Shown in pieces: positions 20,859 to 29,681 of a DNA stretch of 35,873 bases (position 1 is the first letter of the stretch; the number at the start of each line of letters is the position of its first letter). The notes beneath the pieces are model-generated. The model was not told the DNA's origin. It ran no database searches and was given only the letters and a program-made list of their open reading frames with translations. Where the stretch lies: NCBI GenBank assembly GCA_004294855.1, contig SHOI01000011.1, forward strand, positions 1-35,873. Direction: 5' to 3'. Position numbers and translations under genes: made by a program. This DNA is from Sphaerochaeta sp. (GTDB lineage Bacteria; Spirochaetota; Spirochaetia; Sphaerochaetales; Sphaerochaetaceae).

Positions 20859-21833
20859 ATGACACCGCTTGATTCCACAAAAGAATATTTCGTTACGGGA
20901 GTTGCCGGATTTATCGGCTTTCATCTTGCGTCATCCCTGCTCAAACAAGGCTGTAAAGTCATCGGCCTTGATAACCTCAACTCCTATTATGATGTCCGGC
21001 TCAAGCGCGAGCGGCTGAAGCTGCTCGGTTGTGAACGCTTCACCTTTTATCATGCCGACCTGACCGATAAGAAGAAGCTTGAAACGATCTTTCAACGTCA
21101 TCCGATCACCCACGTGGTCAACCTCGCAGCGCAGGCGGGAGTGCGCTATTCGATCGACCATCCCGATGCCTATATCGATTCAAACATTCAGGGGTTTCTG
21201 AACGTTCTGGAAGCGATCCGCACCCACCCGGTCGAACATCTCGTGTATGCATCCTCCTCCTCGGTATATGGAAAAAACACGAAAATCCCCTACTCGATCC
21301 ATGACCGGACCGACGAGCCGGTGAGCTTGTATGCGGCAACCAAGAAAGCCAACGAACTCTTCGCCCACACCTACCAGCACCTCTATTCGATCAAAACGAC
21401 GGGGGTCCGCTTCTTCACCGTCTATGGCCCCTGGGGTCGGCCCGATATGGCGTACTACTCTTTTACCAAGAAAATTCTGAATAACGAAACGATCGACGTG
21501 TACAACAACGGTGACATGTGGCGGGACTTCACCTACATCGATGATGTGATCAATGCTCTGGAGCATATCATCCCACGTGTTCCAACCGATCCGGTCATCT
21601 ACAATATCGGAAACAACAACCCGATCCGCCTCTTGCGCTTCATCGAAGCGCTTGAAGAGGTTATCGGCAAGAAGGCAAACAAAAACTTCCTGCCGATGCA
21701 GGACGGGGATGTCTACCAAACGTATGCCGACATCTCCGATCTCCAGCGGGATTTCGGCATCACCATCAACACCCCGATCGAAGAGGGACTTGCTTCCTTC
21801 GTTGCGTGGTATCGTTCTTATTACAACGTTTAA
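20859..21833 (+). CDS. NAD-dependent epimerase/dehydratase, UDP-glucuronate 4-epimerase-like
   Basis: YFVTGVAGFIGFHLASSLLKQGCKVIGLDNLNSYYDVRLKRERL, HLVYASSSSVYG, YAATKKANEL, TGVRFFTVYGPWGRPDMAYYSFTKKIL. Confidence 0.9.
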   Translation: MTPLDSTKEYFVTGVAGFIGFHLASSLLKQGCKVIGLDNLNSYYDVRLKRERLKLLGCERFTFYHADLTDKKKLETIFQRHPITHVVNLAAQAGVRYSIDHPDAYIDSNIQGFLNVLEAIRTHPVEHLVYASSSSVYGKNTKIPYSIHDRTDEPVSLYAATKKANELFAHTYQHLYSIKTTGVRFFTVYGPWGRPDMAYYSFTKKILNNETIDVYNNGDMWRDFTYIDDVINALEHIIPRVPTDPVIYNIGNNNPIRLLRFIEALEEVIGKKANKNFLPMQDGDVYQTYADISDLQRDFGITINTPIEEGLASFVAWYRSYYNV

Positions 21834-21835
21834 AA

Positions 21836-23026
21836 ATGTATGACGTGATCGTGGTTGGAGGGGGCGTTGCCGGTCTCTTCCTCGCTGCAAACCTCCCCGA
21901 TCGAAAGGTACTGATTCTTGACCATGCCAAATCGGTGGGCAAAAAGCTTCTGATCACCGGAGGAGGGAGGGCCAACATCACCAATGACCTCTCGGCAAAA
22001 GAAATGCTTGCCCACTTTCCGACGAAAGCGATGCGGAACTTTCTCGCCCCTTCCCTGCTGAGTCTCACTCCTTCGGATCTGATGAATTGGTTCGAGAATC
22101 GAGGAGTCGAGCTCATAGTCAGAGCGGATGGACATGTGTTTCCCTCCTCCCTCGATGCCCGAACGATACGCGATGCTCTCCTTTCCCACATCCATGCGGA
22201 TATTCGCACCGCTTGCACGGTTGCAGCGATCATCAACGAAGAAGAATCGTTTACGATCCACTCATCCGAGGGATCGTTTGTCACCCGGTCCGTTTGCCTG
22301 GCCACCGGAGGAATGAGCTACCCCTCAACCGGCAGCGATGGCAGCGGATACGCCTTGGCGAAGGCGCTCGGTCACACGATCGTCCCGCCAAAGCCGGCCC
22401 TCACCCCGATTGTCACCTGTGAACAGACAGCTCACCTCAGCGGCATTTCGCTGTCCAACGTCTCCATTACCCATAGACAATCCACTGCAACCGGCGATCT
22501 TCTCTTCACCCGTGACGGGCTCAGCAGACCGGTCATCCTCAATCTTTCACGAGCGGTGAGTAAAGGCGATCCGGTGACAATTGCCGTTCTTGATTCCTCT
22601 CTCCTTGAAGAGAACCTCCTGTCCTTTCCCCAAAAACGGGTCTCAACGATCATCAGGACATTGGGAGTACCCGCATCGTTGGCAAGGGAGATCTGCGAGC
22701 GATCCCACCTTGAATCCGACCGGAATGCCGGCACGCTCCGAAAAGAGGAGCGGAAGCTCCTGTGTAAAACAGCGGGTGCATTAACTTACAAGGTGAACAC
22801 CACCAAAGGGTTCAAGCAGGCGATGGCGACCTCCGGCGGAGTCGAGCTTTCCGAGGTCAACAGAAAAACGATGGAATCGAGGCTAACCCCCGGCCTCTTC
22901 TTCTGCGGGGAGGTTCTCGACTATGACGGAGAAAGCGGCGGCTTTAACATTCAGGCGGCATGCAGTACCGCGTATCTGGCTGCTCGGACGATAGGAAAAA
23001 GAAAAAATAAGAAATCGATAGCGTAG
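21836..23026 (+). CDS. HI0933/YhiN-family NAD(P)/FAD-dependent flavoprotein
   Basis: MYDVIVVGGGVAGLFLAANLPDRKVLILDHAKSVGKKLLITGGGRANITND, SVCLATGGMSYPSTGSDGSGYALAKALGHTI, C-terminal GLFFCGEVLDYDGESGGFNIQAACSTAYLAA. Confidence 0.9.
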   Translation: MYDVIVVGGGVAGLFLAANLPDRKVLILDHAKSVGKKLLITGGGRANITNDLSAKEMLAHFPTKAMRNFLAPSLLSLTPSDLMNWFENRGVELIVRADGHVFPSSLDARTIRDALLSHIHADIRTACTVAAIINEEESFTIHSSEGSFVTRSVCLATGGMSYPSTGSDGSGYALAKALGHTIVPPKPALTPIVTCEQTAHLSGISLSNVSITHRQSTATGDLLFTRDGLSRPVILNLSRAVSKGDPVTIAVLDSSLLEENLLSFPQKRVSTIIRTLGVPASLAREICERSHLESDRNAGTLRKEERKLLCKTAGALTYKVNTTKGFKQAMATSGGVELSEVNRKTMESRLTPGLFFCGEVLDYDGESGGFNIQAACSTAYLAARTIGKRKNKKSIA

Positions 23027-23027
23027 A

Positions 23028-23051
23028 ACAAGGAGCCTTTCGGCTCCTTGT
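23028..23051. terminator. stem-loop between convergent genes; possible bidirectional terminator without a clear U-tract
   Basis: ACAAGGAGCC-TTTC-GGCTCCTTGT: 10-bp perfect stem, tetraloop, between the flavoprotein stop (23026) and the ygeW stop (23078). Confidence 0.6.
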
Positions 23052-23077
23052 CGGTCGATAACGTTGAATCGTTGCGC

Positions 23078-24277
23078 TTATTTGATGCGCTGCTTTCCCT
23101 TTTCAAGGATTTGCTCAAGCTTGGCCGCCGGGTCTTTGAAGCGGGCAAGGAAGATCATCGCCGCGATGACGTAGGGCTTGTAGCTCGCTTCCTTGTAGAG
23201 GTCGACGATGTATCGATCGAACACCGATGCTTCGACCTCCCCTTCCTTGCAGGAGACGCCGGTGATGTCGGCGGGCAGACAGTGCATGTAGAGCGCCTTG
23301 CCGTCTTTGGTGGTGGCCATCAGCTCTTCGGTGCAGGTCCAATCCTTGAACTTGGCGTTGTTCAGCAGGCAGCGCTGCTCCAGTTCCTTCAGCCCGGCCT
23401 GGTCGTTGTGCTCGACGATCTCGGTCCGCTCTTCCATCACCGCGAACGGCGCCCAGCTCTTCGGATAGACGATGTCGGCATCCTTGAACGCTTCGGCCAT
23501 CGTGTCGACCCGCTTGTACGATCCACCGTTGGATTCGGCGTTCTTTCTGGCGACTTCCTCGACCTCGCTCATCACGTTGTACCCTTCGGGGTGAGCGAGC
23601 ACGACATCCATCCCGAAGCGGGTGAAGAGCCCGATGACTCCCTGAGGAACGGAGAGCGGCTTGCCGTAGGAGGGGCTGTACGCCCAGGTCATCGCCACTT
23701 TCTTGCCCTTGAGGTTCTCCACGCCACCGAAGTGGTTGATTACATGGAGCATGTCCGCCATCGTCTGCGTCGGGTGGTCGATGTCGCATTGGAGGTTCAC
23801 CAGCGTCGGCCGCTGTTCCAGCACCCCCTGGTCGAACCCTTCCTGGACGGCGGAGGCGACTTCCTTCATATAGGTGTGGCCTTTGCCGATGTACATGTCA
23901 TCCCGGATCCCGATCACATCCGCCATGAAGCTGATCATGTTGGCGGTTTCCCGAACGGTCTCGCCGTGGGCGATCTGGCTCTGCTCTTCATTCAGATCCT
24001 GAACCTCCAGGCCAAGCAGGTTACAGGCGCTTGCAAAGCTGAACCGGGTTCGCGTTGAATTATCGCGGAAGTTGGAAATTCCAAGACCGCTTGAAAACAC
24101 TTTCGGCGAGATGTTCGCTTCCCGCATCGCGCGAAGAATTTCGGCGACTTGAAACACTGCGGCAAGTTCATCATCGGTTTTGTCCCAGGTAAGGAAGAAG
24201 TCGTCGAGATACATCCCTTCGCTCTTCAGCGTTTTGAGCTTCTCGATCATTGTTTTAATGGCGGTTTTGTCTTTCAT
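23078..24277 (-). CDS. ygeW: YgeW-type putative carbamoyltransferase (ATCase/OTCase superfamily)
   Basis: STRTRFSFASACNLLG, GETVRETANMISFMADVIGIRDD, CDIDHPTQTMADMLH, KVAMTWAYSPSYGKPLSVPQGVIGLFTRFGMDVVLAHPEGY, YMHCLPADITG. Confidence 0.92.
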   Translation of the reverse strand: MKDKTAIKTMIEKLKTLKSEGMYLDDFFLTWDKTDDELAAVFQVAEILRAMREANISPKVFSSGLGISNFRDNSTRTRFSFASACNLLGLEVQDLNEEQSQIAHGETVRETANMISFMADVIGIRDDMYIGKGHTYMKEVASAVQEGFDQGVLEQRPTLVNLQCDIDHPTQTMADMLHVINHFGGVENLKGKKVAMTWAYSPSYGKPLSVPQGVIGLFTRFGMDVVLAHPEGYNVMSEVEEVARKNAESNGGSYKRVDTMAEAFKDADIVYPKSWAPFAVMEERTEIVEHNDQAGLKELEQRCLLNNAKFKDWTCTEELMATTKDGKALYMHCLPADITGVSCKEGEVEASVFDRYIVDLYKEASYKPYVIAAMIFLARFKDPAAKLEQILEKGKQRIK

Positions 24278-24314
24278 TCATGCAGCCTCCGTGGTAATGT
24301 TCCGAAAAAAATCC

Positions 24315-24352
24315 GGACAATAATACTCTACCACAGCGGAATATTATTGTCC
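24315..24352. repeat. inverted repeat GGACAATAATA...TATTATTGTCC (operator, attenuator or terminator)
   Basis: Perfect 11-bp arms (24315-24325 and 24342-24352), 16-nt loop. On the minus strand the hairpin is followed by GGATTTTTTT. Confidence 0.75.
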
Positions 24353-24353
24353 A
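24325..24353 (-). promoter_or_regulatory. candidate sigma70 promoter for ygeW
   Basis: Minus strand TGGACA-N17-TAGAGT with an extended -10 TG (TGGTAGAGT); overlapped by an 11-bp inverted repeat. Confidence 0.4.
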
Positions 24354-24359
24354 GAAATT

Positions 24360-24377
24360 TGTTGCAGTTTGTTGCAT
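24360..24377 (+). promoter_or_regulatory. candidate transcription-factor site TGTTGCAGTTTGTTGCAT upstream of ygeW
   Basis: 17/18 identical (reverse complement) to the site at 35507-35524 next to the ygfK promoter; 6 nt from the candidate ygeW -35. Confidence 0.5.
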
Positions 24378-24386
24378 TCAAGGGGA

Positions 24387-27263
24387 TCAGAGCTTGCCCA
24401 TCTCCCTGAGTAACTTCTCGGGAGTGAAGGGCCATGACCTCATCCAAACTCCTACTGCATCATGAATTGCAACCGCGATCGCCGGGGCTGCCCCGTTGGT
24501 CGAAATCTCACTGATCGATTTCGCTCCATAGGGCCCGACCTCGTCATCGACGTCGATCAGGATCGCCTTGAAATCCTCCGGCTGCTCGGTGATCATCGGC
24601 ACGCCATAGTCGCCCAGGCGGACGTTCTGGATATACCCCTTTTCATCGATCGTCATATCCTCATAGAGGGTATGCCCGATCGACTTCAACGCCGCTCCGT
24701 ACATCTGGCAGAGCGCCATCTCCGGATTGATCGGGGTTCCCGCGTCCTGAAGGGCGTAGTACTTCTCGACCTTGATCTGCCCGGTTCGGGTGTTGACCGC
24801 GACCTGGACAAAATGAGCTCCGTACGGAATCGAGTTGTGTTCCGTAACGAAGGAACCCTTGCCCATCACCTGGCCGCGACCGTCGCCCTGCAACGCATTA
24901 TACCCCAGCGTGGCATAGGAGACCGATGCTCCCGTTTTGGTCGAGTACACCTCCCCCGGGGCACGAAGCGCGAGATCTTCGGCCTGCTCGCCGAGCTGGT
25001 GGGCGGCTTCATCGAGGATGTTCCGCTTCAGATCTTCGATCGCATAGTAGGTGGCATTGCCGCTGAAGTACGTCCCCGAAGATGCATATGCTCCGGTATC
25101 GAAGGGACAGCTGTCCGTATCACCGCTGGTAACGTTGACTTGGTCAAGGGTGACGAAGAGGCCTTCGGCAGCGATCTTGGCGTGAATCGTATCCAGACCG
25201 GTTCCGATATCCGCTCCGCCGGAAAAGAGCTGGATGTTCCCGTCGGGAAGCAGTTTCGCCCATGCATTGCTGTGGTCGAGACCCGGAAGACCGCTACCCT
25301 GCTGAATGATGGCAAAGCCTTTACCGATCTTCCAATCCCCTCCGGGACCCTTTTCCTTCTTGCCCCAGTCGATCATCTTCGCACCCTTGGCAAGCGCTTC
25401 ACCAAGACCGCAGGAGCCGACGGGAACGACCTTGCCTTCCCGGCCTTCACCGAGGCCGCGGAGGATTTCAAGCATATAGCCCGACTCGATTTTGTTCTTG
25501 TCCACCAGATCGTAGTAATCGATCCCAAGCCCATCCGCCAATTCCGCAAGAGCGGTCATCATGGCATAGGTGCCTTTAGGGGCGCCATAGCCCTGATATG
25601 CTCCGGTCGGCGGGATGTTGGTGTAATAGGTGTAGACGTCGAATTTCATGTTGTCGCACTTAAGGAGCGGCAGCGTCTTCGAACAGGCGTTCATCGGAAC
25701 GGTCAGACAGTGGTTTCCATACGGACCGGTGTTCGCCCGGACATCCATGTATACTCCGGTGAGCGTTCCATCCTTCTTCGCTCCAAGCTTCATCGTGATC
25801 CGCATCGGGTGCCGGGTGGAGTTTGCAATGAACTCCTCTTCCCGGGTATTCCGATAGTAGACGGGTTTGCCGGTCAGCCAAGTCGCATACCCGACGAGAT
25901 CTTCAACGAGAATATCCTGCTTGGAACCATACCCGCCGCCGACCCGTTCCTTGATCACCCGCACCTTGTGTTCGGGAATCTCGCACACCCGGGCGACAAT
26001 CCGCCGGACGTGGTAGGGAACCTGCGTTGAGGCGTGAAGAACCAGTCTTCCTCCATCAATCTTAGCGTAGCAGACGTGCGGCTCCAACGGCGTGCATTGG
26101 ATCTGGTTGGTCTGGTAGGTGCGCTCGATCACGAGATCCGCTTCCTTGAACCCCTTCTCGACATCCCCGATCTCCCCGTGGGCGGCGCTGGCGATGTTCC
26201 GTCGGATGTCCCCGTGAAGCGGGAACTGATAGATCACCTTGCCATCCCGGGGATCGGCGCCCTTGTTGTACTCATCAAGCCCCTCGGGAGCGCCGACGAC
26301 GTATTCGACGACCGAGTTGTGCACCAGACTCGCTCCCTCGGCCATCGCCTCCTCGACGGTGAACACCGGCTTGAGCACTTCGTACGTGACCTTGATCAGC
26401 TTCAGCGCTTCGCGGGCGATTTCAATGGTTTCCGCAACGACCGCGGCGACCCGGTCGCCGACGTGGCGAACCTTCCTGTTCATCAGCTTGCGGTCGTACG
26501 GGCTGGGTTCGGGGTTCCCCTGGCCGGCCTGCATATAGTACACATCCGGCACGTTCTTGTGGGTGATGACCGCCACCACCCCCTCCAGCGCCTCCGCTTT
26601 GGCGGTGTCGATCTCGGTGATGTACGCCATCGCATGGGGGCTTCGAAGAATCGCCATCGAATAGTAGCCCGCCTGAAGCCGGTCTTCCACGAACGCCGCC
26701 TCTCCGGCGACGAGGGTCGGTCCGTCGACTTTCCCTTTCGGCTTTCCGACATACGTGAGATGATCGCGGAACGTGGGGCTGATCGGGGTCTTGTACTTCC
26801 CGAATTCGATCAGCTCGCGGGCCAGCTGGACCGCAAGATAGTAATGTTCGTATCCCGCATCCCGGATGAAGATGCCGCTTAAGACTTCTTTGATCCGCTC
26901 GCGGGTGGGATTGGGTTCATGCTTCAGAAGCCAGGTCAGCAGCAACGCCGCCTGAGGGGCGTTGTAGGCGCTCTGGACGACTCCCGCATCGATCATCGCC
27001 CGTTGGACGGGATTCAGGTTCCGGCTGTTTCCCATCGAATCGGCGGTGAGGATCTCTCCTCCGTCCGCCTGAACCGCATTCATCAGGTTTGCGTACACGG
27101 GCAGATCGTTGAAGATGATCGTATCGCTGCCGGCAAATCCGTCCCCGTCATCGCTGTCGCGGACGTTGGTATATCCGAGGCGAACCAGCATCGCCCGCAA
27201 TGTTTCAGAGCCATCAACGTCAACCCTGTGTCTTTTTCCGTTTACCGTGAATTGAATGGTCAT
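24387..27263 (-). CDS. xdhD: XdhD-family selenium-dependent molybdenum hydroxylase (putative xanthine/purine dehydrogenase catalytic subunit)
   Basis: 958 aa; molybdopterin-binding XDH features (VAGEAAFVEDRL, YQTNQIQCTPLEPHVCYA, ERVGGGYGSKQDI, PPTGAYQGYGAPKGTYAMM, SGGADIGTGLDTI, YGAKSISEISTNGAAPAIAVAIHDAVGVW). The N-terminal ferredoxin-like region lacks Cys, as I recall for E. coli XdhD. Confidence 0.9.
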   Translation of the reverse strand: MTIQFTVNGKRHRVDVDGSETLRAMLVRLGYTNVRDSDDGDGFAGSDTIIFNDLPVYANLMNAVQADGGEILTADSMGNSRNLNPVQRAMIDAGVVQSAYNAPQAALLLTWLLKHEPNPTRERIKEVLSGIFIRDAGYEHYYLAVQLARELIEFGKYKTPISPTFRDHLTYVGKPKGKVDGPTLVAGEAAFVEDRLQAGYYSMAILRSPHAMAYITEIDTAKAEALEGVVAVITHKNVPDVYYMQAGQGNPEPSPYDRKLMNRKVRHVGDRVAAVVAETIEIAREALKLIKVTYEVLKPVFTVEEAMAEGASLVHNSVVEYVVGAPEGLDEYNKGADPRDGKVIYQFPLHGDIRRNIASAAHGEIGDVEKGFKEADLVIERTYQTNQIQCTPLEPHVCYAKIDGGRLVLHASTQVPYHVRRIVARVCEIPEHKVRVIKERVGGGYGSKQDILVEDLVGYATWLTGKPVYYRNTREEEFIANSTRHPMRITMKLGAKKDGTLTGVYMDVRANTGPYGNHCLTVPMNACSKTLPLLKCDNMKFDVYTYYTNIPPTGAYQGYGAPKGTYAMMTALAELADGLGIDYYDLVDKNKIESGYMLEILRGLGEGREGKVVPVGSCGLGEALAKGAKMIDWGKKEKGPGGDWKIGKGFAIIQQGSGLPGLDHSNAWAKLLPDGNIQLFSGGADIGTGLDTIHAKIAAEGLFVTLDQVNVTSGDTDSCPFDTGAYASSGTYFSGNATYYAIEDLKRNILDEAAHQLGEQAEDLALRAPGEVYSTKTGASVSYATLGYNALQGDGRGQVMGKGSFVTEHNSIPYGAHFVQVAVNTRTGQIKVEKYYALQDAGTPINPEMALCQMYGAALKSIGHTLYEDMTIDEKGYIQNVRLGDYGVPMITEQPEDFKAILIDVDDEVGPYGAKSISEISTNGAAPAIAVAIHDAVGVWMRSWPFTPEKLLREMGKL

Positions 27264-28081
27264 CGTTGGCCTCCTTTGAGAAATTCACCATAGAGCATCG
27301 CGACTCCTTCACCGGCGATATAGCGCTTGTACTCGCCGCTGCCGGTGTAGTCGCTCTTCACCGTTACTTCCGCCGCAACCGACTTGGCGATCTCCTCTTC
27401 GGTGGTGATTTCACCTTTCTCGATCCTGCTCTCGGTCTCCTTGAGCCGCAACACTCCGACGGTGTAGACCGCGGCGTACACGCGGACCTTCGAAAGATCC
27501 TTCTCCGCTCCGAAGCCCACCGTGACCGAAGCCCGGTTCTGGCTGCTCACCGCAAAGCGGAGCGTCCCGACGAACCGGTCGCTTTTCCTGATCTTGAATC
27601 CCAGGATCAGGGCTCCCTGATAGGAGGCGAAGTGCTCGTGGTACTCACAAGCCGGCACTTCATCCTCGGCGTACTTGCCCTTTTCATTAATTGTAGCGAT
27701 CAGGAGGATCGCCCTGCTTGCCAGCAGAACCGGTCCGACATACGAGCGACCGAGCATCAACGCGAAGTTTCCCCCGATCGTCGCCATGTTCCGCCGGGTG
27801 AAGGATCCGCAGAAGAGCGCAGCCTCCTTCAACCAGGCGGGAACCGCCGAACTGGTCGCGATCGTCTGCAGGGTCGCCATCGAACCGATGATGATCTCAT
27901 CTTTTTTCTCTTCAATCCTGTTCAATCCAAGCTTGGAAAGATCGATCGCCACCTCCGCCTGCACAGCGGATTCCAGGCGGTTGATCTCCGTCCCTCCGGC
28001 GTAGAACACACTCTTTGCATGTAAGCGTTTCAGGCTCAACGCTTCCTCTTTACTTTGTGCTACGAGGAATTTCTTCATCAT
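27260..28081 (-). CDS. ygfM: FAD-binding subunit of molybdenum hydroxylase (YgfM-like)
   Basis: FYAGGTEINRLESAVQAEVAIDLSKLGLNRIE, IIGSMATLQTIATS, RRNMATIGGNFAL CoxM/FAD_binding_5 motifs; ATGA overlaps on both sides. Confidence 0.9.
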   Translation of the reverse strand: MMKKFLVAQSKEEALSLKRLHAKSVFYAGGTEINRLESAVQAEVAIDLSKLGLNRIEEKKDEIIIGSMATLQTIATSSAVPAWLKEAALFCGSFTRRNMATIGGNFALMLGRSYVGPVLLASRAILLIATINEKGKYAEDEVPACEYHEHFASYQGALILGFKIRKSDRFVGTLRFAVSSQNRASVTVGFGAEKDLSKVRVYAAVYTVGVLRLKETESRIEKGEITTEEEIAKSVAAEVTVKSDYTGSGEYKRYIAGEGVAMLYGEFLKGGQR

Positions 28082-29466
28082 AACGCCTCCTTTCGCGCTG
28101 CTCGATCAAGCATTCGCTTGCTGATCGCATTCGCTTTTTCGGCCAGTAGCGCTTCATCGAATCCGACCAGGGTTCCCCGGTCGACCACCACCTTGCCGTT
28201 GATGATCGTATAATCAGTGTAATGGCTGTCGCCGCAGAAGAGAAGAGCCGCAACGGGGTCACTTTGAGCTCCGGCATACGCCGCAGTCGAGAGATCCCAG
28301 ATCGCGGCATCGGCGGCCCACCCCTCTTCAAGCTTGCCGACGTTGGTGAAGTTCAGCATCTTCGCCCCGTTGATTGTTCCCATCGTGAACGCTTCTTTTG
28401 CGGTAAGCGCATCGCTTCCGTAGCGAACCCGCTGCAGCAGCAGCGCCTGGCGTACTTCGGCGAGCATGTCGGATGAATCGTTCGAAGCGGATCCGTCGAC
28501 GGCGATGCCGATGTTGATCCCCATCGGAAGCATCTCGGCGACCCGGCAGATGCCGCTTCCCAGGCGCATGTTGGATGAGGGGCAGTGGGCGATGTGGCTG
28601 CCCGTGTCAGCGATGATCTTCAGCTCCTCGTCGTTGAAGTAGATCCCGTGGGCGTAATACACGTCTTCACCGATCAGGTCGCACTCCTGCATCAGTTCGA
28701 CGGGTCTCATCCCGTACATCTGGAGGCAGAAATCATTCTCATCGGCGGTCTCGCACAGGTGGGTATGAAGTCTGGCTCCGTACTTCCTCGCCAAGGCCGC
28801 CGTTTCTTTCATCAGTTCCTTTGTAACCGAAAAGGGGCTGCAGGGAGCGAGGGCGACTTTCCGCATCGCATCGGCGCTACTGTCGTGGAAACGCCGGATC
28901 GAGTCTTCGCTGTGGCGAAGGATCTGCTCTTCGGTCTGCACCACGGTATCAGGCGGAAGTCCCCCGTCCTTCTTTGACAGGCTCATCGAACCCCGGGTGG
29001 GGCTGAAACGCATTCCGAGCGTTTCGGCCGCCTCGAACTGGATCGCCATGGGGTCGCCCTGAACGTGGTGAGGATAGACGTAGTGATGGTCGGTGGTGAG
29101 GGTGCACCCCGTCCTCATCAACTCCGCCATTGCCAGAAGCGAGGAGTAATAGATGCCCTCTTCATCAAGATATTTCCAGACATCGTAGAGGAACGTCAGC
29201 CAATCGAAGAGCTTGGCGTTCTGAACCGCCGGATGGTTTCGGGTCAAGGTTTGATAAAAGTGGTGGTGGGTGTTTACAAGCCCCGGCAGAACGACGTGCT
29301 TCGAACAGTCGATCACCCGATCGACGCCCTTGGAGGAGATCTTTCCCGCAGGATCGATCCTGCCTACTTTGTTGTCGATGATAAGCAGATCGGCGCCGTG
29401 GAGGGCCTCCTTGTCGAAGCTCGTTTGAAGGGTGTAAATGTTTTTCAACAAAAGCGAGGAACTCAT
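28078..29466 (-). CDS. amidohydrolase, 8-oxoguanine deaminase-like (AtzB/TrzN-related)
   Basis: LPGLVNTHHHFYQTLTR, GCTLTTDHHYVYP, GMRFSPTRGSMSLSKKDGGLPPDTVV, VALAPCSPFSVT, RLHTHLCETADENDFC, HCPSSNMRLGSGI, VDGSASNDSSDMLAEVRQALLLQR. Start at internal Met behind AGGGAGA. Confidence 0.85.
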   Translation of the reverse strand: MSSSLLLKNIYTLQTSFDKEALHGADLLIIDNKVGRIDPAGKISSKGVDRVIDCSKHVVLPGLVNTHHHFYQTLTRNHPAVQNAKLFDWLTFLYDVWKYLDEEGIYYSSLLAMAELMRTGCTLTTDHHYVYPHHVQGDPMAIQFEAAETLGMRFSPTRGSMSLSKKDGGLPPDTVVQTEEQILRHSEDSIRRFHDSSADAMRKVALAPCSPFSVTKELMKETAALARKYGARLHTHLCETADENDFCLQMYGMRPVELMQECDLIGEDVYYAHGIYFNDEELKIIADTGSHIAHCPSSNMRLGSGICRVAEMLPMGINIGIAVDGSASNDSSDMLAEVRQALLLQRVRYGSDALTAKEAFTMGTINGAKMLNFTNVGKLEEGWAADAAIWDLSTAAYAGAQSDPVAALLFCGDSHYTDYTIINGKVVVDRGTLVGFDEALLAEKANAISKRMLDRAARKEAL

Positions 29467-29681
29467 GCCATTTCTCCCTATAGAGTCGTGGTCGTAGCGG
29501 CATGCGCTGCTGCGCAAGGAAGGTGATGGGGTGAGGAGTCCTTCAGCACCTTGATTTCCACGCCCGCCCAATGCGGCTCCCCGTGGATTCCATTATCTAA
29601 AATGATTGATAATGGGGTCTTCTCATAAGACAACCACAAGACCGAAGCCCTGTGGTTGCCGATTGCCAAAAATCAAAGAGG
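29467..29681 (-). other. 215-nt intercistronic region with two consecutive predicted RNA hairpins
   Basis: Minus strand: CAACCACAGGGC-UUCG-GUCUUGUGGUUG (12-bp stem including two G-U pairs, UUCG tetraloop; 29631-29658), then CCAUUAUC-N10-GAUAAUGG (29590-29615). No U-tract directly follows either. Confidence 0.5.

Noticed and set aside
24462-26030. 522-aa plus-strand ORF inside xdhD
   Set aside because: Antisense shadow of xdhD; no domain motifs and no plausible ribosome-binding site.
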